Source: Ixodes scapularis | Taxonomy: Eukaryota > Arthropoda > Arachnida > Ixodida > Ixodidae | Reading direction: 5' to 3' | Assembly (NCBI RefSeq): GCF_016920785.2 | Contig: NW_024609927.1 | Coordinates: 124,001 to 188,000, forward strand | DNA length: 64,000 nucleotides | Shown here: in pieces, positions 1-10,892 of the stretch | Position numbering within the stretch: position 1 is the stretch's first letter | How the letters are laid out: each line of letters begins with the position of its first letter | Program-made: the position numbers and the translations under genes | The notes under the pieces: model-generated | Told to the model about the DNA's origin: nothing | What the model saw: the letters and a program-made list of their open reading frames with translations, nothing else | Databases searched by the model: none

Positions 1-786
1 TTTCACATGGCATAGCACAGGCCAGAACTGATCACGGGTGCATTTTGTGAGCGGAAGACCGTCAATGTTTACATTGATCTTGATGACGTCTGGCACAAAA
101 CGTGCTCGTTTCAAAGTATCGTGAAGTCCTTCCTTCACACCGAAATGGCAGTATTTGCCGGCTCCCATCTTCCCTACACATGCCTTTCTGGGGGTTTTAA
201 GCAGTGATCTAGCACTGCCGGGGATTGATGCAAAACAGGAATGAGTTTGCAAAATCTTCAGAAGCTCAGTGAGTGCGCGGTGATGCGTAGCCGTGTCAAG
301 AGCCCAGCTCCGGAGCTTTCCTACAATCGATTCATGAACGTCCGCATCCTCGCAATTTCTCTTCTCTTCATATCGAATCGAGCTCTCCGGAATGTTCTGA
401 GGCTGTAGGTCAGCTCGGTCGAAATCATTTGCCTCCGAGCTCTCAAACTCTGTGCCTGAGCTCTCCGGATTGTCCCCAGGCTGGAAGTCAACTCGGTCGA
501 ATTCATCTGGCTCCGAGCTCGAGAGCTCGGAGCCTGAGCTCTCTGAAATTTGCTGAGGCCGGAGGTCAGCACGTTGGGCTTCATCTGGCTCCAAGCTCTC
601 GAGGTCGGAGTTGAATGTTGAAAGCAGATGGCTCCGCTCTCTTCGGCCATGCTGTTCTTCAACCGGGATCGAGCCGTCGCCAAGCTGGCCCACTTGGAAA
701 ACTTCATCGGCCGTTAGAGCATGCAGATCTTCAAAGGCCCTTTTACGCGGTCGCCTATAAAACGTGGTTTTTGGAGGTTGGTCCAT
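1..786 (-). CDS. 5' part of a transposon-associated invertebrate protein, runs off window
   Basis: An open frame runs from an ATG at 786 to the window edge (262 codons, no stop), so the gene continues to the left. Residues 1-60 are basic then mixed. Residues about 58-136 are acidic and made of three 26-residue repeats rich in S, E, P and D (cores SSEPDEFDRVDFQP and SSEANDFDRADLQP). From about residue 150 comes a conserved block: LRSWALDT, ALTELLKILQTH, SLLKTPRKA, KYCHFGVKEGL, then INVNIDGLPLTKC and QFWPVLC. I recognise the last block as the 'INIDGLPLFKS..QFWPIL' signature of a multicopy invertebrate family usually annotated as uncharacterised or transposase-domain proteins; I cannot name its reaction. 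Coding in this frame is supported by the conserved block and by a repeat length that is a multiple of three. Whether it is an intact gene or a dead copy cannot be told without the rest. Confidence 0.72.
   Translation of the reverse strand, partial: MDQPPKTTFYRRPRKRAFEDLHALTADEVFQVGQLGDGSIPVEEQHGRRERSHLLSTFNSDLESLEPDEAQRADLRPQQISESSGSELSSSEPDEFDRVDFQPGDNPESSGTEFESSEANDFDRADLQPQNIPESSIRYEEKRNCEDADVHESIVGKLRSWALDTATHHRALTELLKILQTHSCFASIPGSARSLLKTPRKACVGKMGAGKYCHFGVKEGLHDTLKRARFVPDVIKINVNIDGLPLTKCTRDQFWPVLCHVK
380..613. repeat. Three tandem 78-bp units inside the partial gene
   Basis: Units start at 380, 458 and 536, each beginning GAGCTCTC. Their length is exactly 26 codons, so each duplication kept the minus-strand frame. 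They encode the acidic repeats of the 1-786 protein. The third unit is the most diverged. Confidence 0.85.
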
Positions 787-1592
787 CGGTAAGCAGGTTA
801 CACACCACGGCCTTTGCGTGCACACACAAGTGGCAAGAACACGCTTCCCGCACTAAGTGGCACGTGTAAATGCAAAACGTTACCTGGAGTAGCTCGTTGA
901 TTTTCCATGCTTTCCATGGGTGCAGCAACGCGCCAGGGGTACCAACGGTATTCCAAGCTCTGCTCAACTGTCTGTCAAATTCGCGTCCGTGTTTGGTTTT
1001 TTCATTCAAAGACCAGAACAATCGGCGAGGACCGGTTTCCGTTTTTTGGCGCGAAAGCTGTTGGAGCATGACCAATGTGGCCAGACTCCAACTGACTTCG
1101 GTTGTACAGTAGTTATACATGCTTGGTTCAGTAATAATAAAACTTAGTATGTACACGTTAATTAATTTTCGCTACCTCCCTCCACACTTTTTTACAGTAG
1201 TGCATAGTTTAAGGAACGGACTAATACTAATGTCTAACGTTTTCGTTTTTTTAAACATTTGCAGTACCGAAACTGAAACTAAGCTAATTTTTAGAGGAAA
1301 CTCCAAGTGTATGTGCTTGTGCATTGTATTCAAGAGATGTCAAGCCGAACTTATCATTTTATGTGAGAAAAACGAAACTGGCCCCATTACGGAACAAGAA
1401 AAAAAGTTCTTCATAGTGCTTGTCCCCGTGTCCAACACGAAGGCACCCTCCGTGTCGGACCGTCGAACGCGGGGTCGCACGTGCATATACTTGGGGCGTT
1501 GTACCGTTATCCGACAGACCGCTCGCTGTCCACCTTTACCATAATATTTTAAATTTCGGACGTCAACACAGAAAAACCTGCGTAAACCCTAA

Positions 1593-1625
<33 letters not shown>

Positions 1626-2035
1626 AGTGCTAAAATTTTTTGACTTTTTAACATCCCCAGTTCATCCGGTGACCGATTTCCGAGGGACATCCCAGTGGGA
1701 ATGTTTTCGGGATCATTCACTAACGGATGTCCCACGGAGGTCCTAGGGATATGAAAGTTGGAGTTTGCGAAGTCGGGAGGTTTTTGGGACATCCCTGGGA
1801 TACGGTGTGTTGTCTGGGTGCCAAAGTCACTGGGAAAAGAAATACGAAAGCAAAAAAAAAGCTCACACACTGCTAGCACGAAGCACATTGCAGCGTGCGA
1901 CTATTTTACCGGGCAGTGTGAGCTGGACTTCGTTATTCCTTTCTAGATAGGGTGGAAGCTTATCACCGTCAAGATGGAAGAGCTGTCACCGTCAAGTTTT
2001 ATTCCTTTCCTCTGTTTTGTTTTAGGGGCCAAGCT
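787..2035. other. No recognisable gene; poly(A) tract
   Basis: AT-rich non-coding sequence. The only distinct item is a poly(A) run at about 1596-1622, possibly the tail of a plus-strand retrotransposed fragment that I cannot identify. Open frames here have no family signature. Confidence 0.5.
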
Positions 2036-2255
2036 CCTTAAGCCTGGTTCAGACAGTTGCGTTTGACTGCGTTTGACTGCGTTGCGGCAGCGAGAAACCA
2101 GAACATTCCTGCTGCTTATATCGCGTGCCAAGATGATTCCTTGAATTGGATTCCACGCTTCATACGAAGCACAGATGTGTCGGTGACTCGCTTTCGGTTC
2201 TCTACGCAACGCAGTCAAACGCACTCAAACGCAAGTGTGTGAACCGGCCTTTAGG
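2036..2255. mobile_element. MITE-like element with about 47-bp terminal inverted repeats
   Basis: The left end CCTTAAGCCTGGTTCAGAC... continues into two copies of GCGTTTGACT. The right end is its reverse complement with few mismatches (CCTAAAGGCCGGTTCACAC). The arms cover about 2036-2082 and 2209-2255. There is no coding capacity. The 'GCCGGTTCACAC' terminus is common in arthropod non-autonomous DNA transposons; I cannot fix the superfamily, and no target duplication is obvious. Confidence 0.65.
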
Positions 2256-2382
2256 GGCTAGCCATGTCCGTATATCCGTCCACCGACGGGTGCACGTACT
2301 CCTGCTCGTGAGCTCACATGCTCAAGAGCACGAGAGCACGTGCTCCCGTGCTCATGTAGGGCAAAGAAAAAAAACCGTATTT

Positions 2383-2652
2383 CCATGTGGTGAATGATGT
2401 TGATCGGGGCGAAGCTCTGGTGGTGCTTGTCTGCGTAGACGGTGAGCCGCAGCATGCCCAGCCTTTCGTTCGTTTTCATCCATGTCAGGAGGAGAATGTG
2501 TGGTATGGAACGTGGTTATATACGCATTTGAGCATTTGACCGCAGCATGACATGGATGAAAACGAACGAAAGGCTTGGCATGCTGCGGCTCAGCGCCTAC
2601 GCAGACAAGCGCCACCAGAGCTTCGCCCCGATCAACATCATTCACCACGTGG
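2383..2652. mobile_element. Foldback element, two 105-bp inverted arms
   Basis: Arm 2383-2487 (CATGTGGTGAATGATG...) returns inverted at 2548-2652 with about a dozen differences. The spacer is about 60 bp. No protein is encoded. This is the structure of a foldback or MITE-type element. Confidence 0.75.
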
Positions 2653-3655
2653 AGGTGCGGTTGTTTCTTAGTTCCTACCAACGCCGCGAAAGCAAATAAA
2701 AAACGTGTAACTTGCAGAATAAAAAAAAAGTGAAGCTCTTTTTTTAGTAGTTTCGTCGTGTTGCTCTTGCATTGTTTGTTGTGGACTCAACATCAAAGGC
2801 GAGTACCACCTGCTAATTTTCAATGCTTCTACCGACGACCCCTGCGATCGTCGTCGTTGAAGGAGGTCTTTGCTGGGTGATTGGTAATTTCGTGTCGTCT
2901 GCTAACCTCTTTGTTTCATTCGCCGTTGTTCAGGACTGTTCCGCATTTTTTTTTTTCGTCTGGGATGGGGACCCCATCTTTTCTGCAAAGTTCGGAGAGT
3001 ATTTGCGCGGTCATTTTTCAAGTTACTTTTTTGTTTTTGTAAATCTGCAGGGGCTGGTGCGCTTACTCTGGTAATTTTAACATGTTGTTTGCGCACGTTT
3101 TAATAATCCCCTACTCAGGTAAGAAATTGCGACAACACAGTTTGTAACGGTTCAACCGTCACCTAGTACGACGTAGTTCGAGTAGCTAAACGCCTTTTTT
3201 TTCCCGCTTCCCAGATGCGCTTCAAACGCGTGTGATCCCCCTGAGTGGCATTTGATACCTCTAAATAAACTGCTCCATATTTGTTTATGCGCGCCTTGTT
3301 ATTTGTTTGTCGTTGCAGTTGCGATCAGTGGATTCCGATTTTCGAGCTGACTGACCGTAATAAAACATTTCTGCTGTTGGGGTGACGAAACGGGGAACGC
3401 GAAGCTCGAGGACGTCGCGGGGCCTGTATTTTTCCATTGTGTCGTCTGCTTCCGTAGACTCCGAGCCCGCTAGAGGCGCGACTGCCTGTTCGCCGACGCT
3501 CCCATAGGTTTTCGGAGGAGTTTCCAGTATTGGCGAAGCTATATCGTATTTTGTAGCGCTGCTACAGGCGCCGTGGCCGGTTTTCCTTGGAACCGCCGAG
3601 AGGTGCTACATTCCGCGAAGCTTCTTCATGGCTCGCCGCGAAATTAAGAGCCAAA
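2653..3655. other. Unassigned sequence ending in an (ATGG)n microsatellite
   Basis: No protein family is recognisable. The right-hand part (about 3360-3655) is GC-richer. It ends at four to five ATGG units (about 3660-3678). The following motif 'CTATACCCATTGTAACGGG' resembles tick LINE/SINE tails that I have seen next to (ATGG)n; this is only a resemblance. Confidence 0.35.
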
Positions 3656-3724
3656 ATCTTGGATGGATGGATGGATGGTAATGGCTATACCCATTGTAAC
3701 GGGCGGCAGCTTGCGCCACCTAGC

Positions 3725-3814
3725 CTGTATAGTAATGGCGTCAGCTGGGTTCGCGCCGCCCGGGCAGTGGTGCCAACAAGAAGGATCGCTTGGTACTTGT
3801 AATTCTGTAACTCA
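3725..3814 (-). repeat. 90-bp duplicated piece of the Pao element (partner 4423-4512)
   Basis: The sequence from CTGTATAGTAATGGCGTC to the AATTCTGT region occurs at both 3725-3814 and 4423-4512 with only a few differences, 698 bp apart and in the same orientation. In element order the second copy follows the integrase zinc domain, where the integrase core should start. The element was therefore rearranged by duplication or template switching. Confidence 0.85.
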
Positions 3815-5548
3815 CGAATTTCTCTCAGGGTGGTCTGCAAGCCTCCATGTAATACTCTGAGGTGAGCATCCACGGCAAGCAATTTGATTAAAGGGTCATC
3901 TATGAACAGAAGAGTGGGATGTCTCACCTCCTCTGAGGCTGTAGTTTGGCGAAGCGTTCCTCGAATATGGAAGGTTCCTGTGTCGTCAAGAAAGGGCTGC
4001 AAGTCCGTTATTCTCGATCATTTTGAGATACTTCCGCTTTGAACCAGCTCCTGGATCTCTCTGCCGAAGCATTCTCGTTGAGCATTCTTGATCCAGAGAG
4101 CTTCTGCATCTGTAATTTCGTCTGCCGTTAGGGGCAGTTCAGCTGACGTGTTCTTTCGACGACAAGCTTGAACAAATCTTTTGATCCAAGCTGTGACCCG
4201 CAACATCTTGGTACAGCTGCTGAAATTTTCCTCTGTCAAGATTTCGGTTGCTGCACTCACAGTGGTCAGCTGTATTTCGACCTGCTGTCGTATCTTCCCG
4301 TCAATGCCATTGAGGCTCCCATTTTCTAAGGTTCTGCCAATTGGCCAGTTTCGTTCTTCTCGGGAAAGCCACTCGGGCCCAGACCACCATAACTGATTCG
4401 CACTTAGATGACTTACCGTCTTCTGTATAGTAATGGCGTCAGCTGGGTTCGCGCCGCCCGGGCAGTGGTGCCAATAAGAAGGATCGCTTAGTACTTGTAA
4501 TTCTGTCACTCAGTCGTCGACGAAAGGTTTCTACGCAGTTGCTGATCTTTTAATCCAACCAAGTGCTATCATAGAATCTGACCAATACCATAGTGTAACT
4601 GCGACACCAAACAAAACGGGACACAGATATGTGACCATACGCGCTCCCAAGAAATCTCCTATCAGTTCTAGCCGTGGAAGGGTCAGCGTCTTAAGCGGGG
4701 AAACTCTAGATTTAAAAAACATCAGAATGACGCTGACATTTTCAGTTCTGCCCACGGCGCGAAGATAGGCACAGGCACCATGAGCCTGAGGGCTGGCGTC
4801 TTTGAAGACTTGAAGCTCCATCTTGCTCTCACCATCCACATTCTGTGTGTTGGAGCCATGATTCGTGTTAAGTCATTCAACTACGCGTACCACGATGTCC
4901 AATCTTGCCGTAGCGCTTCTGGTAGTTCTTCATCCCATCGCAAACCATGTAGCCTGATACGTTGGAAGAAAACTTTACGCGTATGACATACGGTGCTAGG
5001 AACCCTAGGGGATCGAAGATTCTGGCAGATGCCTTGAGGACAAAGCGTTCTGTAGGCATGTTTTTTGAAAGAATCTTCAAGAGATGGTTACCAGAGAACT
5101 TGCAGGAATCTGTGTTGCTATCCCATACCAGTACCTTTGTGACTTCAGGGGGCCTGATTGACGGGATGTCAGATGAATTATGGTCGTACCCCTCTCTTTA
5201 ATTGAAGAGGCTCTGCAGTTGCTTGGAATCGGTATTCTATTTGCGTAGTTCCATGCCAGCCTCCCTGAGCAATGTCTGTGTTCTGTCAGTGAGTCTTCGG
5301 ACTTCTTCGAGGCTTGCTGCTCAAATTAGTAGGTCCACCACGTAAAATGAGCCAAGCAAAATTGCCGCAATGTCTTTGTTCGAATCGCTCCCGTTCTCCA
5401 AGTGATGACGAATTGTCGCCCCAAGTAGGAATGGACTGGCAGTTGTTCCAAACGAAAATCGCGTCATGCGCCACTCTTTTATATCGGGCAGGGGGTCGTC
5501 TGGTCTGATGCTTTTCAAACTAAAGAAACCGAAAAGCGTCTCTGTCAC
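3725..5548 (-). pseudogene. pol: BEL/Pao retrotransposon pol, broken (RT - RNase H - integrase zinc domain)
   Basis: Pieces of one Pao-type polyprotein lie in order on the minus strand in several frames. Reverse transcriptase is at 5548-5286 (EWRMTRFSFGTTASPFLLGA, a Pao hallmark) with YVDD changed to YVVD at 5333-5344. The connection segment is at 5080-4877 (SARIFDPLGFLAPYVIRVK). RNase H is at 4839-4531 (VFKDASPQAHGACAYL, LTLPRLELIG, YWSDSMIALGWI). The pre-integrase segment with HCPGGANPAD is at 4509-4018. The integrase H2C2 zinc region is at 4002-3810 (AHLRVLHGGLQTTL). Several frameshifts, the lost catalytic Asp and missing gag, protease, integrase core and LTRs mean the copy is dead. Family assignment is strong; exact breakpoints are not. 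Confidence 0.88.
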
Positions 5549-6102
5549 GCTCTGCGATTTTTATCGGTAAGAAGACCTTTTGGTCACATTAAAGATAGCA
5601 CATTTTGTTGTCTCGCTCTTGCTCTCGTCCCTGTCTTGAGGCAATATTATAGTATCAAAGTTTCAGAACCAACTCGCCCAAAAATACGCATGAATCACAA
5701 CTCGGCAAACGGCGAAGATTATGGCCTTAGTGAAGATGTCAGTGCGCCAGAGCGAGTCACATGGCAGAATATCGTCGAAGCGTATTTGTCCCACGGAGAG
5801 CGGTCACGTGCTGCTCTCCGCCCTTCTGATTTGCTTTAAGTGGTGTTCGCTCTCGCTCAAAGGCACACAAAGACACGAAATATGATTGGGAGGTAAAGAA
5901 AAGGCGAAGTCGAAGGAAGATAGACAATGCAGTACGTTCCCTCTGTTGCTTTGTTTGTCCTTCTCGGGCTAAAATTAAACAAATTCTAATTTGCTTTTTT
6001 TTTTTTCAAGTTTGGTTTTGAGTTGGTCAGGAAACCCGAATACCTGGCCAACATAGCCGATTCAAAACTAAAGTGGCGAAGCGGACGAGTTGGTTTATGA
6101 CT
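5549..6102. other. Unassigned, with an 'ACCAACTCGCCCAA' motif
   Basis: No gene is recognised. AACCAACTCGCCCAA at about 5668 and its reverse form near 6085 (ACGAGTTGGTTTATGAC) also occur beside the palindrome at 52.2 kb (CCAACTCGCCCAAGCC). They therefore probably belong to the same dispersed element as the foldback that follows. Confidence 0.4.
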
Positions 6103-6220
6103 TATAAAATTAGAAGCGCTAACAAAGACAAGGACAAAAAGGAAGGCGAACAGGACGAGGACTTGTCCTGTTTGCCTTCCTTTTGGTCCTTGTCTTTGTT
6201 GGCGCTCCTATAGTTTTAAA
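6103..6220. mobile_element. Foldback hairpin, about 57-bp arms
   Basis: Left arm 6103-6159 (AGCGCTAACAAAGACAAGG...) and right arm 6161-6220 are near-perfect inverted copies with almost no spacer. Flanking 'GGACGAGTTGGTTTATGAC' links it to the family of the 52165-52288 palindrome, although the arm sequences differ. Confidence 0.7.
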
Positions 6221-6870
6221 ATGCCGATTCAGAAACGACACTCCAAAAACTCAACGAAAAACGGCAACGGCTACGGTATATGTCAGGATGGCATCGGCGC
6301 GACCCATCCCTTACTTGACCGACATCGGCTGGATCAAAATACTATCGGCACACTCTTTCCAGTGACGACACGGGGAGGACGCGGCTGTGTGAACGATGCC
6401 TTGCGCTGATGAGCGCGGTTCGATGCGCATATTTGCCATACCGACGCTGCAGTGAAGGTTGTGTGGGGTGCTGAAGGACTCATTTCTATGATCCTTGAAC
6501 CTTGAGCGCTGCCAATGAACGCTATTAAATGTTAAATAGCGCAAATGTCATTTATATGTATAAATTTGACACGATCATAACAAACTTTGGCTAACACGAT
6601 AAAGAGGGAGGAATAAGAAATCAATGGTGCATTTAATAGTCTCGCAATTACATATTTTTTTACACCGTCTGCGTGAAAGGTGTAATGAAGAGAAAGTGCA
6701 CCCTTTTTATACTATTTTTATACCTGTTTGCTGTACAAAAGGTGAAGGAAGGTTGTAAATGACCCTTGCACCTTTGTTACACCTATGCATACTCATAAAG
6801 CGTGTAACATTTGCATAAAAAGTCTTTAGGAAGAGTGCTCGTTCCAAAACACATCCTTTTTGTATTTATA
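6221..6870. other. No recognisable gene
   Basis: AT-rich spacer. It contains a short cluster of similar phrases (CACCTTT / AAAGGTG) near 6675-6785 but nothing I can name. Confidence 0.4.
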
Positions 6871-6879
6871 TAGGTACGA

Positions 6880-7090
6880 AAATGTTTAGTGTGTGGTCCA
6901 TGTCCAATCCCTACAATGACGACAATGGCCGAACCATAAAATTGACACTCGGCGCGTGTGCTGTGCTTTGCCAACCTTAGCGCATTGCTATGATCAACAT
7001 TGGCGGCATACAATCGGCTCTAGATCACGCGGCCGCTTGTTTTGGCTGCGAGTTGAGGGGGTAAACGCTGCTCGTTTTCTGCGATTTCTT
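6880..7090. repeat. Dispersed repeat C, copy 1
   Basis: This stretch shares ordered motifs (GTGTCCAAT, GCCGAACCATAA, TGCTTTGCCAACC, GGCGGCATACAATCG, GTTGAGGGGGTAAACGC) with 51070-51250 and, more weakly, 12880-13000. There is no coding potential. It is probably a non-autonomous transposon or the tail of one. Confidence 0.6.
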
Positions 7091-7660
7091 TAACATAAAT
7101 TTGAGAGCCTGGCGTCCCGGCTTACGCCTCGTGCATTCAAGCACGAACAGAATGCGCGTGGAGATGGCTTTGGCAGGTTTACAATGGCACGTTCTTCCTC
7201 AAGCGAGCAGGAACATGGCGGCGGCCAGATACCCTGTTGGTAATAGTCTATATACCTTTGGATCGCTTATCGCCCAGGCGAAAACATGTTGAGTCACTCA
7301 GCTGTGGCCGCATGCGCAGCGTCCGATATACCGCACAGCATATCAAAAGGGCATGCCCAGAGGGCGTTCTACAGCCCAGCAGACAAAGATAGCAGTGCAC
7401 AAAAGACGATTTTCGCAGAAGTCTTTGGGAAGTAATCACTAGCGGCCTTAGCTGTGTACACGGCTGCTGAGCGCGTGCTGCTGGCAAGCTTCCGCAGTTC
7501 TTTTGCAACGTCTATTCCGCAATATCAAGATTGCCGGTTTTAGTAGCCTATCAATCTCAGCTTGTCTTGAGCACGCGCTCTGAACAGCGTGTTTCATAAG
7601 TCATTAATGTCACGGATTCGTCCTAAGTGGTATTTGCGCATATTAAAACAAAATGGTTGC
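7091..7660. other. No recognisable gene
   Basis: Moderately GC-rich sequence with short open frames but no family signature. Nothing can be named. Confidence 0.4.
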
Positions 7661-7667
7661 AGTATCC

Positions 7668-7877
7668 CTTGAAGTCCAGACGCAGCCGACGCTACTAGCT
7701 GATGGGACCAATCAGGCAGTTTCAAAAGCACACCCCATTATGGTGTTCATCATGTTTCTCTACGTGTTCTATCATCGCTGAACCAATCACATACACAAGG
7801 GCGTTGTTACTTGCACTTTTGCATGTTGTTTGATTAGTGCCATTAGCTCGTAGCGTCGGATGCGTCTGGATTTAAGC
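7668..7877. mobile_element. MITE family M1, copy 1 (210 bp)
   Basis: The ends are inverted repeats of about 45 bp. The left reads CTTGAAGTCCAGACGCAGCC then GACGCTACTAGCTGATGGGAC. The right, reverse complemented, reads GCTTAAATCCAGACGCATCC then GACGCTACGAGCTAATGG. A second copy is at 18347-18553. There is no coding capacity. Confidence 0.75.
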
Positions 7878-9011
7878 TGAAAATAAGTATAGCCAAATGA
7901 TGCATGCACTCTCTTTTTTTTTTTTTTTTGTCAGTCCGAACACACGAGGCATTATTAAAGCCCCTTGATAAAGGCGTTTTTTACAAGTACCGCCAACCAT
8001 TGTTGTGGAAGCGCGCGAGACACGTGCCATGAGCATGTGCTCCGCCGCCATTCGCTTCCAAGGCCCGCTCATTTCAGTGCTGTGCCGCCATTTGCTTCCA
8101 AGGGCCGCTCGAGACATGGGCCTCGTGCACTCGCGCATTTGACGCTACCTGCAAGAGAAGCGCAAACACATCGAGGGGCTTTAGGCATTATAGGGCACGC
8201 CAGTCCTCGGTGTTAGATGCAGGCACACGTTCGGGAACAATAAAAAAATGCACTATTTGTTGTTTGTCGGCTCTATAGTATGTCTAGAATACAGACATCG
8301 CTGTTTCGGGATATGTGTTATTACTAGGGGTACCTTTGTTTCGTGTTTACCTGAAAGACACGTGCCGATAGACGGACAAACATAAAAATCGATCACTTGA
8401 CTTGCGTTTCTACCTCTTCGTCGCTGGATATTCCATATATCCGAGATCAGCAGAGGTGGCGTGAATGTGGAAACGATGGCTCTCTAAGGAGAAAGTCGGT
8501 GAAAAAGGCTCAAGAAAAAAAAATAATATGTGGTTTATATATTTTTTACATCATGTGCTGACCGACTCACCACTGTTTTGTTTTTCCATCAAATTTTGCA
8601 TATTTGCTTAGATGATGAATACATCCTTATATGGCTTATATTTAGTGAAATAAGTAAACGCCAAATTATCAACGAAAAATATTGCCGGAAGAGCGCCGTT
8701 GGATATTTATTTAATATATATTTTCGTGTCTGTGTTTTGGCCAGAACTCAACATATACAAACCAATTTTTTATTTATGTTGGGAATTCACGCAGGGAATT
8801 TAAAGCAGCTTATTAGACAGCCTGTTCAATAAATTCTGTTTCTCAGTGTGTATATGCTTGCCTCCCGAATTTCCAAGACGCGGGGATTTATCGTCCCCGT
8901 TCTCCACAGGAAAAAAAAATGCTAGATACCCTTTTACCCGGTTCTACAGAAGGTACGGTAAAAAAAGAAAGAAAAAATATAAGAGTTTACAAGTTTTTGT
9001 AATGCCGAATT
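7878..9011. other. No recognisable gene; poly(T) and small duplication
   Basis: A poly(T) run lies at about 7914-7929. Two direct copies of a 'GCCGCCATTYGCTTCCAAGG' phrase lie about 42 bp apart (near 8045 and 8087). The rest is AT-rich and unassigned. Confidence 0.4.
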
Positions 9012-9385
9012 AAAGCACAGCTCTTGGGAAAGGGTACGGAGGAAGAGGCATACTGTCGTCGTGACCTTCCTTGGTTACTGTGGCCTCATGCGTGACGTCA
9101 TTACAAAAAAACATCCCATGATGCAACGCGCGGGTCACTCGTGACCCGCGCGTTGCATCATGGGATGTTTCTCATAATGCAACGCGCGGGACCCTCGTGA
9201 CGTCCCGTGTGACATTATTGTGGGAAACGTCCCATAACACAACGTGCGGGTCACGAGTAAGACCCGCGCGTTGCATTATGGAACGTTTTTTCTAATGAAC
9301 CGCGCTGTTACGCTGACGCCGACTCGCTACGGCGACGCCGCTCAAGCCCGAAACGGGTGCCTAAGAACTGCGCTCTCAAATCGGA
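9012..9385. mobile_element. TIR element D, copy 1, with palindromic core
   Basis: The left end TAAAGCACAGCTCTTGGGAA and right end TGCCTAAGAACTGCGCTCTC are inverted repeats. The right part (CCGCTCAAGCCCGAAACGGG) is shared with 53490-53585. The core is a set of GCAACGCGCGGG palindromes, including a perfect hairpin with 28-bp arms at 9111-9138 and 9141-9168. Confidence 0.7.
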
Positions 9386-10060
9386 AATGTAGATTTTTAT
9401 TTTTATTTCTTTCTTTACTCAATCATAGTATTTTCTAATTCTTAGCGCAAATTTTTTGTTAAAGAAAGTGTGGCCGTCTGCTCTGCTGCACTGAATTGGT
9501 AATGCAACCAATTGGGCCACGCACCGCAGTCACCGCCGAGCACTTTTGTAAAAATGCTCGTCGTTCTCGATTGGTACCTCCGGCTGAGAAATAGTAAAGT
9601 ACCAAAATTCTGTTGCGGCATGATATTGAGTAGCACTTCATAGTTACCGAGTGATGTTAAACGAGGTGAATTATATAACAGTTCTTTAAGCCTCGTAAAT
9701 AGGTGGCTTTTTTCACATAGAACGGTAAACTGTGGAGCAATTAACATGCAAATCGGGGCTCTACCAATTTTATATTTAGGGCTACAAAAGAGGCACTAAG
9801 GAAAAAAGCCATTAAGTATATCACACAAACTTTATTCATTCCTCTCACATTTCTCGAGGAAATTAGAATGTCAACGAATCTAGATCTTCATTTGCTTCCT
9901 AGGAAATGAAGAAACAAACGCGGAAAATTAGAAAAATATAAGTCCATATAGCAATCTATAAAAGAAGAAAAAGAGAGGGCCGTGAAAGGAGGGCATGCGG
10001 GTAAAACTCACAAACGTACAAAACATACAATCAAAAAGAGCTGACCGTCATGCCGTCCTC
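9386..10060. other. No recognisable gene
   Basis: A minus-strand frame of about 100 codons at 9442-9747 has no recognisable motif and is probably chance. The remainder is AT-rich. Confidence 0.35.

Positions 10061-10063
<3 letters not shown>

Positions 10064-10113
<50 letters not shown>
10064..10113. repeat. (TA)n microsatellite
   Basis: About 25 uninterrupted TA units. Confidence 0.95.
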
Positions 10114-10116
<3 letters not shown>

Positions 10117-10367
10117 ACTTCGGCAATATAGCGTCTTGAAATTCTGAGCAAACGTTAGGTTTATTAGCTCTTGCATGGGAGTCATTATTTTCTAAACGAG
10201 GTTCTTCCTTTTTTTTTTGTCTCTTGAATTTCAATTTTTACTACTATCATTTCTGCTACTTCCGGAAGAGCTAAAAACAACAACAAAAAACTGCGTATAT
10301 GAGAGAAAAAAGAAACAGAATATGTGTAGACTGCCTCTGTTGGTATATATATGTATCTCTCTATTTC

Positions 10368-10452
10368 TCTCACACGCACACGCGCAGACACACGCACAGA
10401 CGCAAGCGCACACACACACATGTACACAAGTACTCAGGCACGCACGCACTTA
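10368..10452. repeat. (CA/CGCA)n microsatellite
   Basis: Imperfect CACACG, CGCAGA and CACA units, compound and interrupted. Confidence 0.85.
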
Positions 10453-10892
10453 CGCACAAATTCATTTCATCTGAACGGTTGACAATGATAGACGGTACGA
10501 TTCCACAAACCTTAGTATTTTTCAGTCTTACAGCGCATTTCCTTTCCGCTTTTACATTTAAGCCGAGCCATACACGTCTCTTAACTTTCCAAAGTACGCT
10601 TTAATTTGGTCTTGCGCGGATCTGGAGCATTGTAGCAAGTACGGCACACCACTATGCAGTTTGCGAGCATGCGGACTTGAAACTCTTCGGATTTTTTGTT
10701 TACAATGATTCGGAAAAAAGGAGAATCAACAAGATTGCGATACACTGTCTAGTTAAATAAAAAAATACTGCTAAATTCGACCACTTCAAATAAACCCGTC
10801 GATTGTTTTCAGATTTCAGACACCGAGCCCATGGTTAGAATTTCCGCAGACACCAGTTATAAAAAAAAAAAAAAGTAACGTTAGCAACGTTC

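Noticed and set aside
1943..2224. Open frames spanning 1943-2242 on both strands
   Set aside because: They translate the inverted repeats of the MITE at 2036-2255.
10185..10604. Open frames over the CA-rich microsatellite
   Set aside because: They are simple-sequence translations (HTH, RVR and similar repeats).
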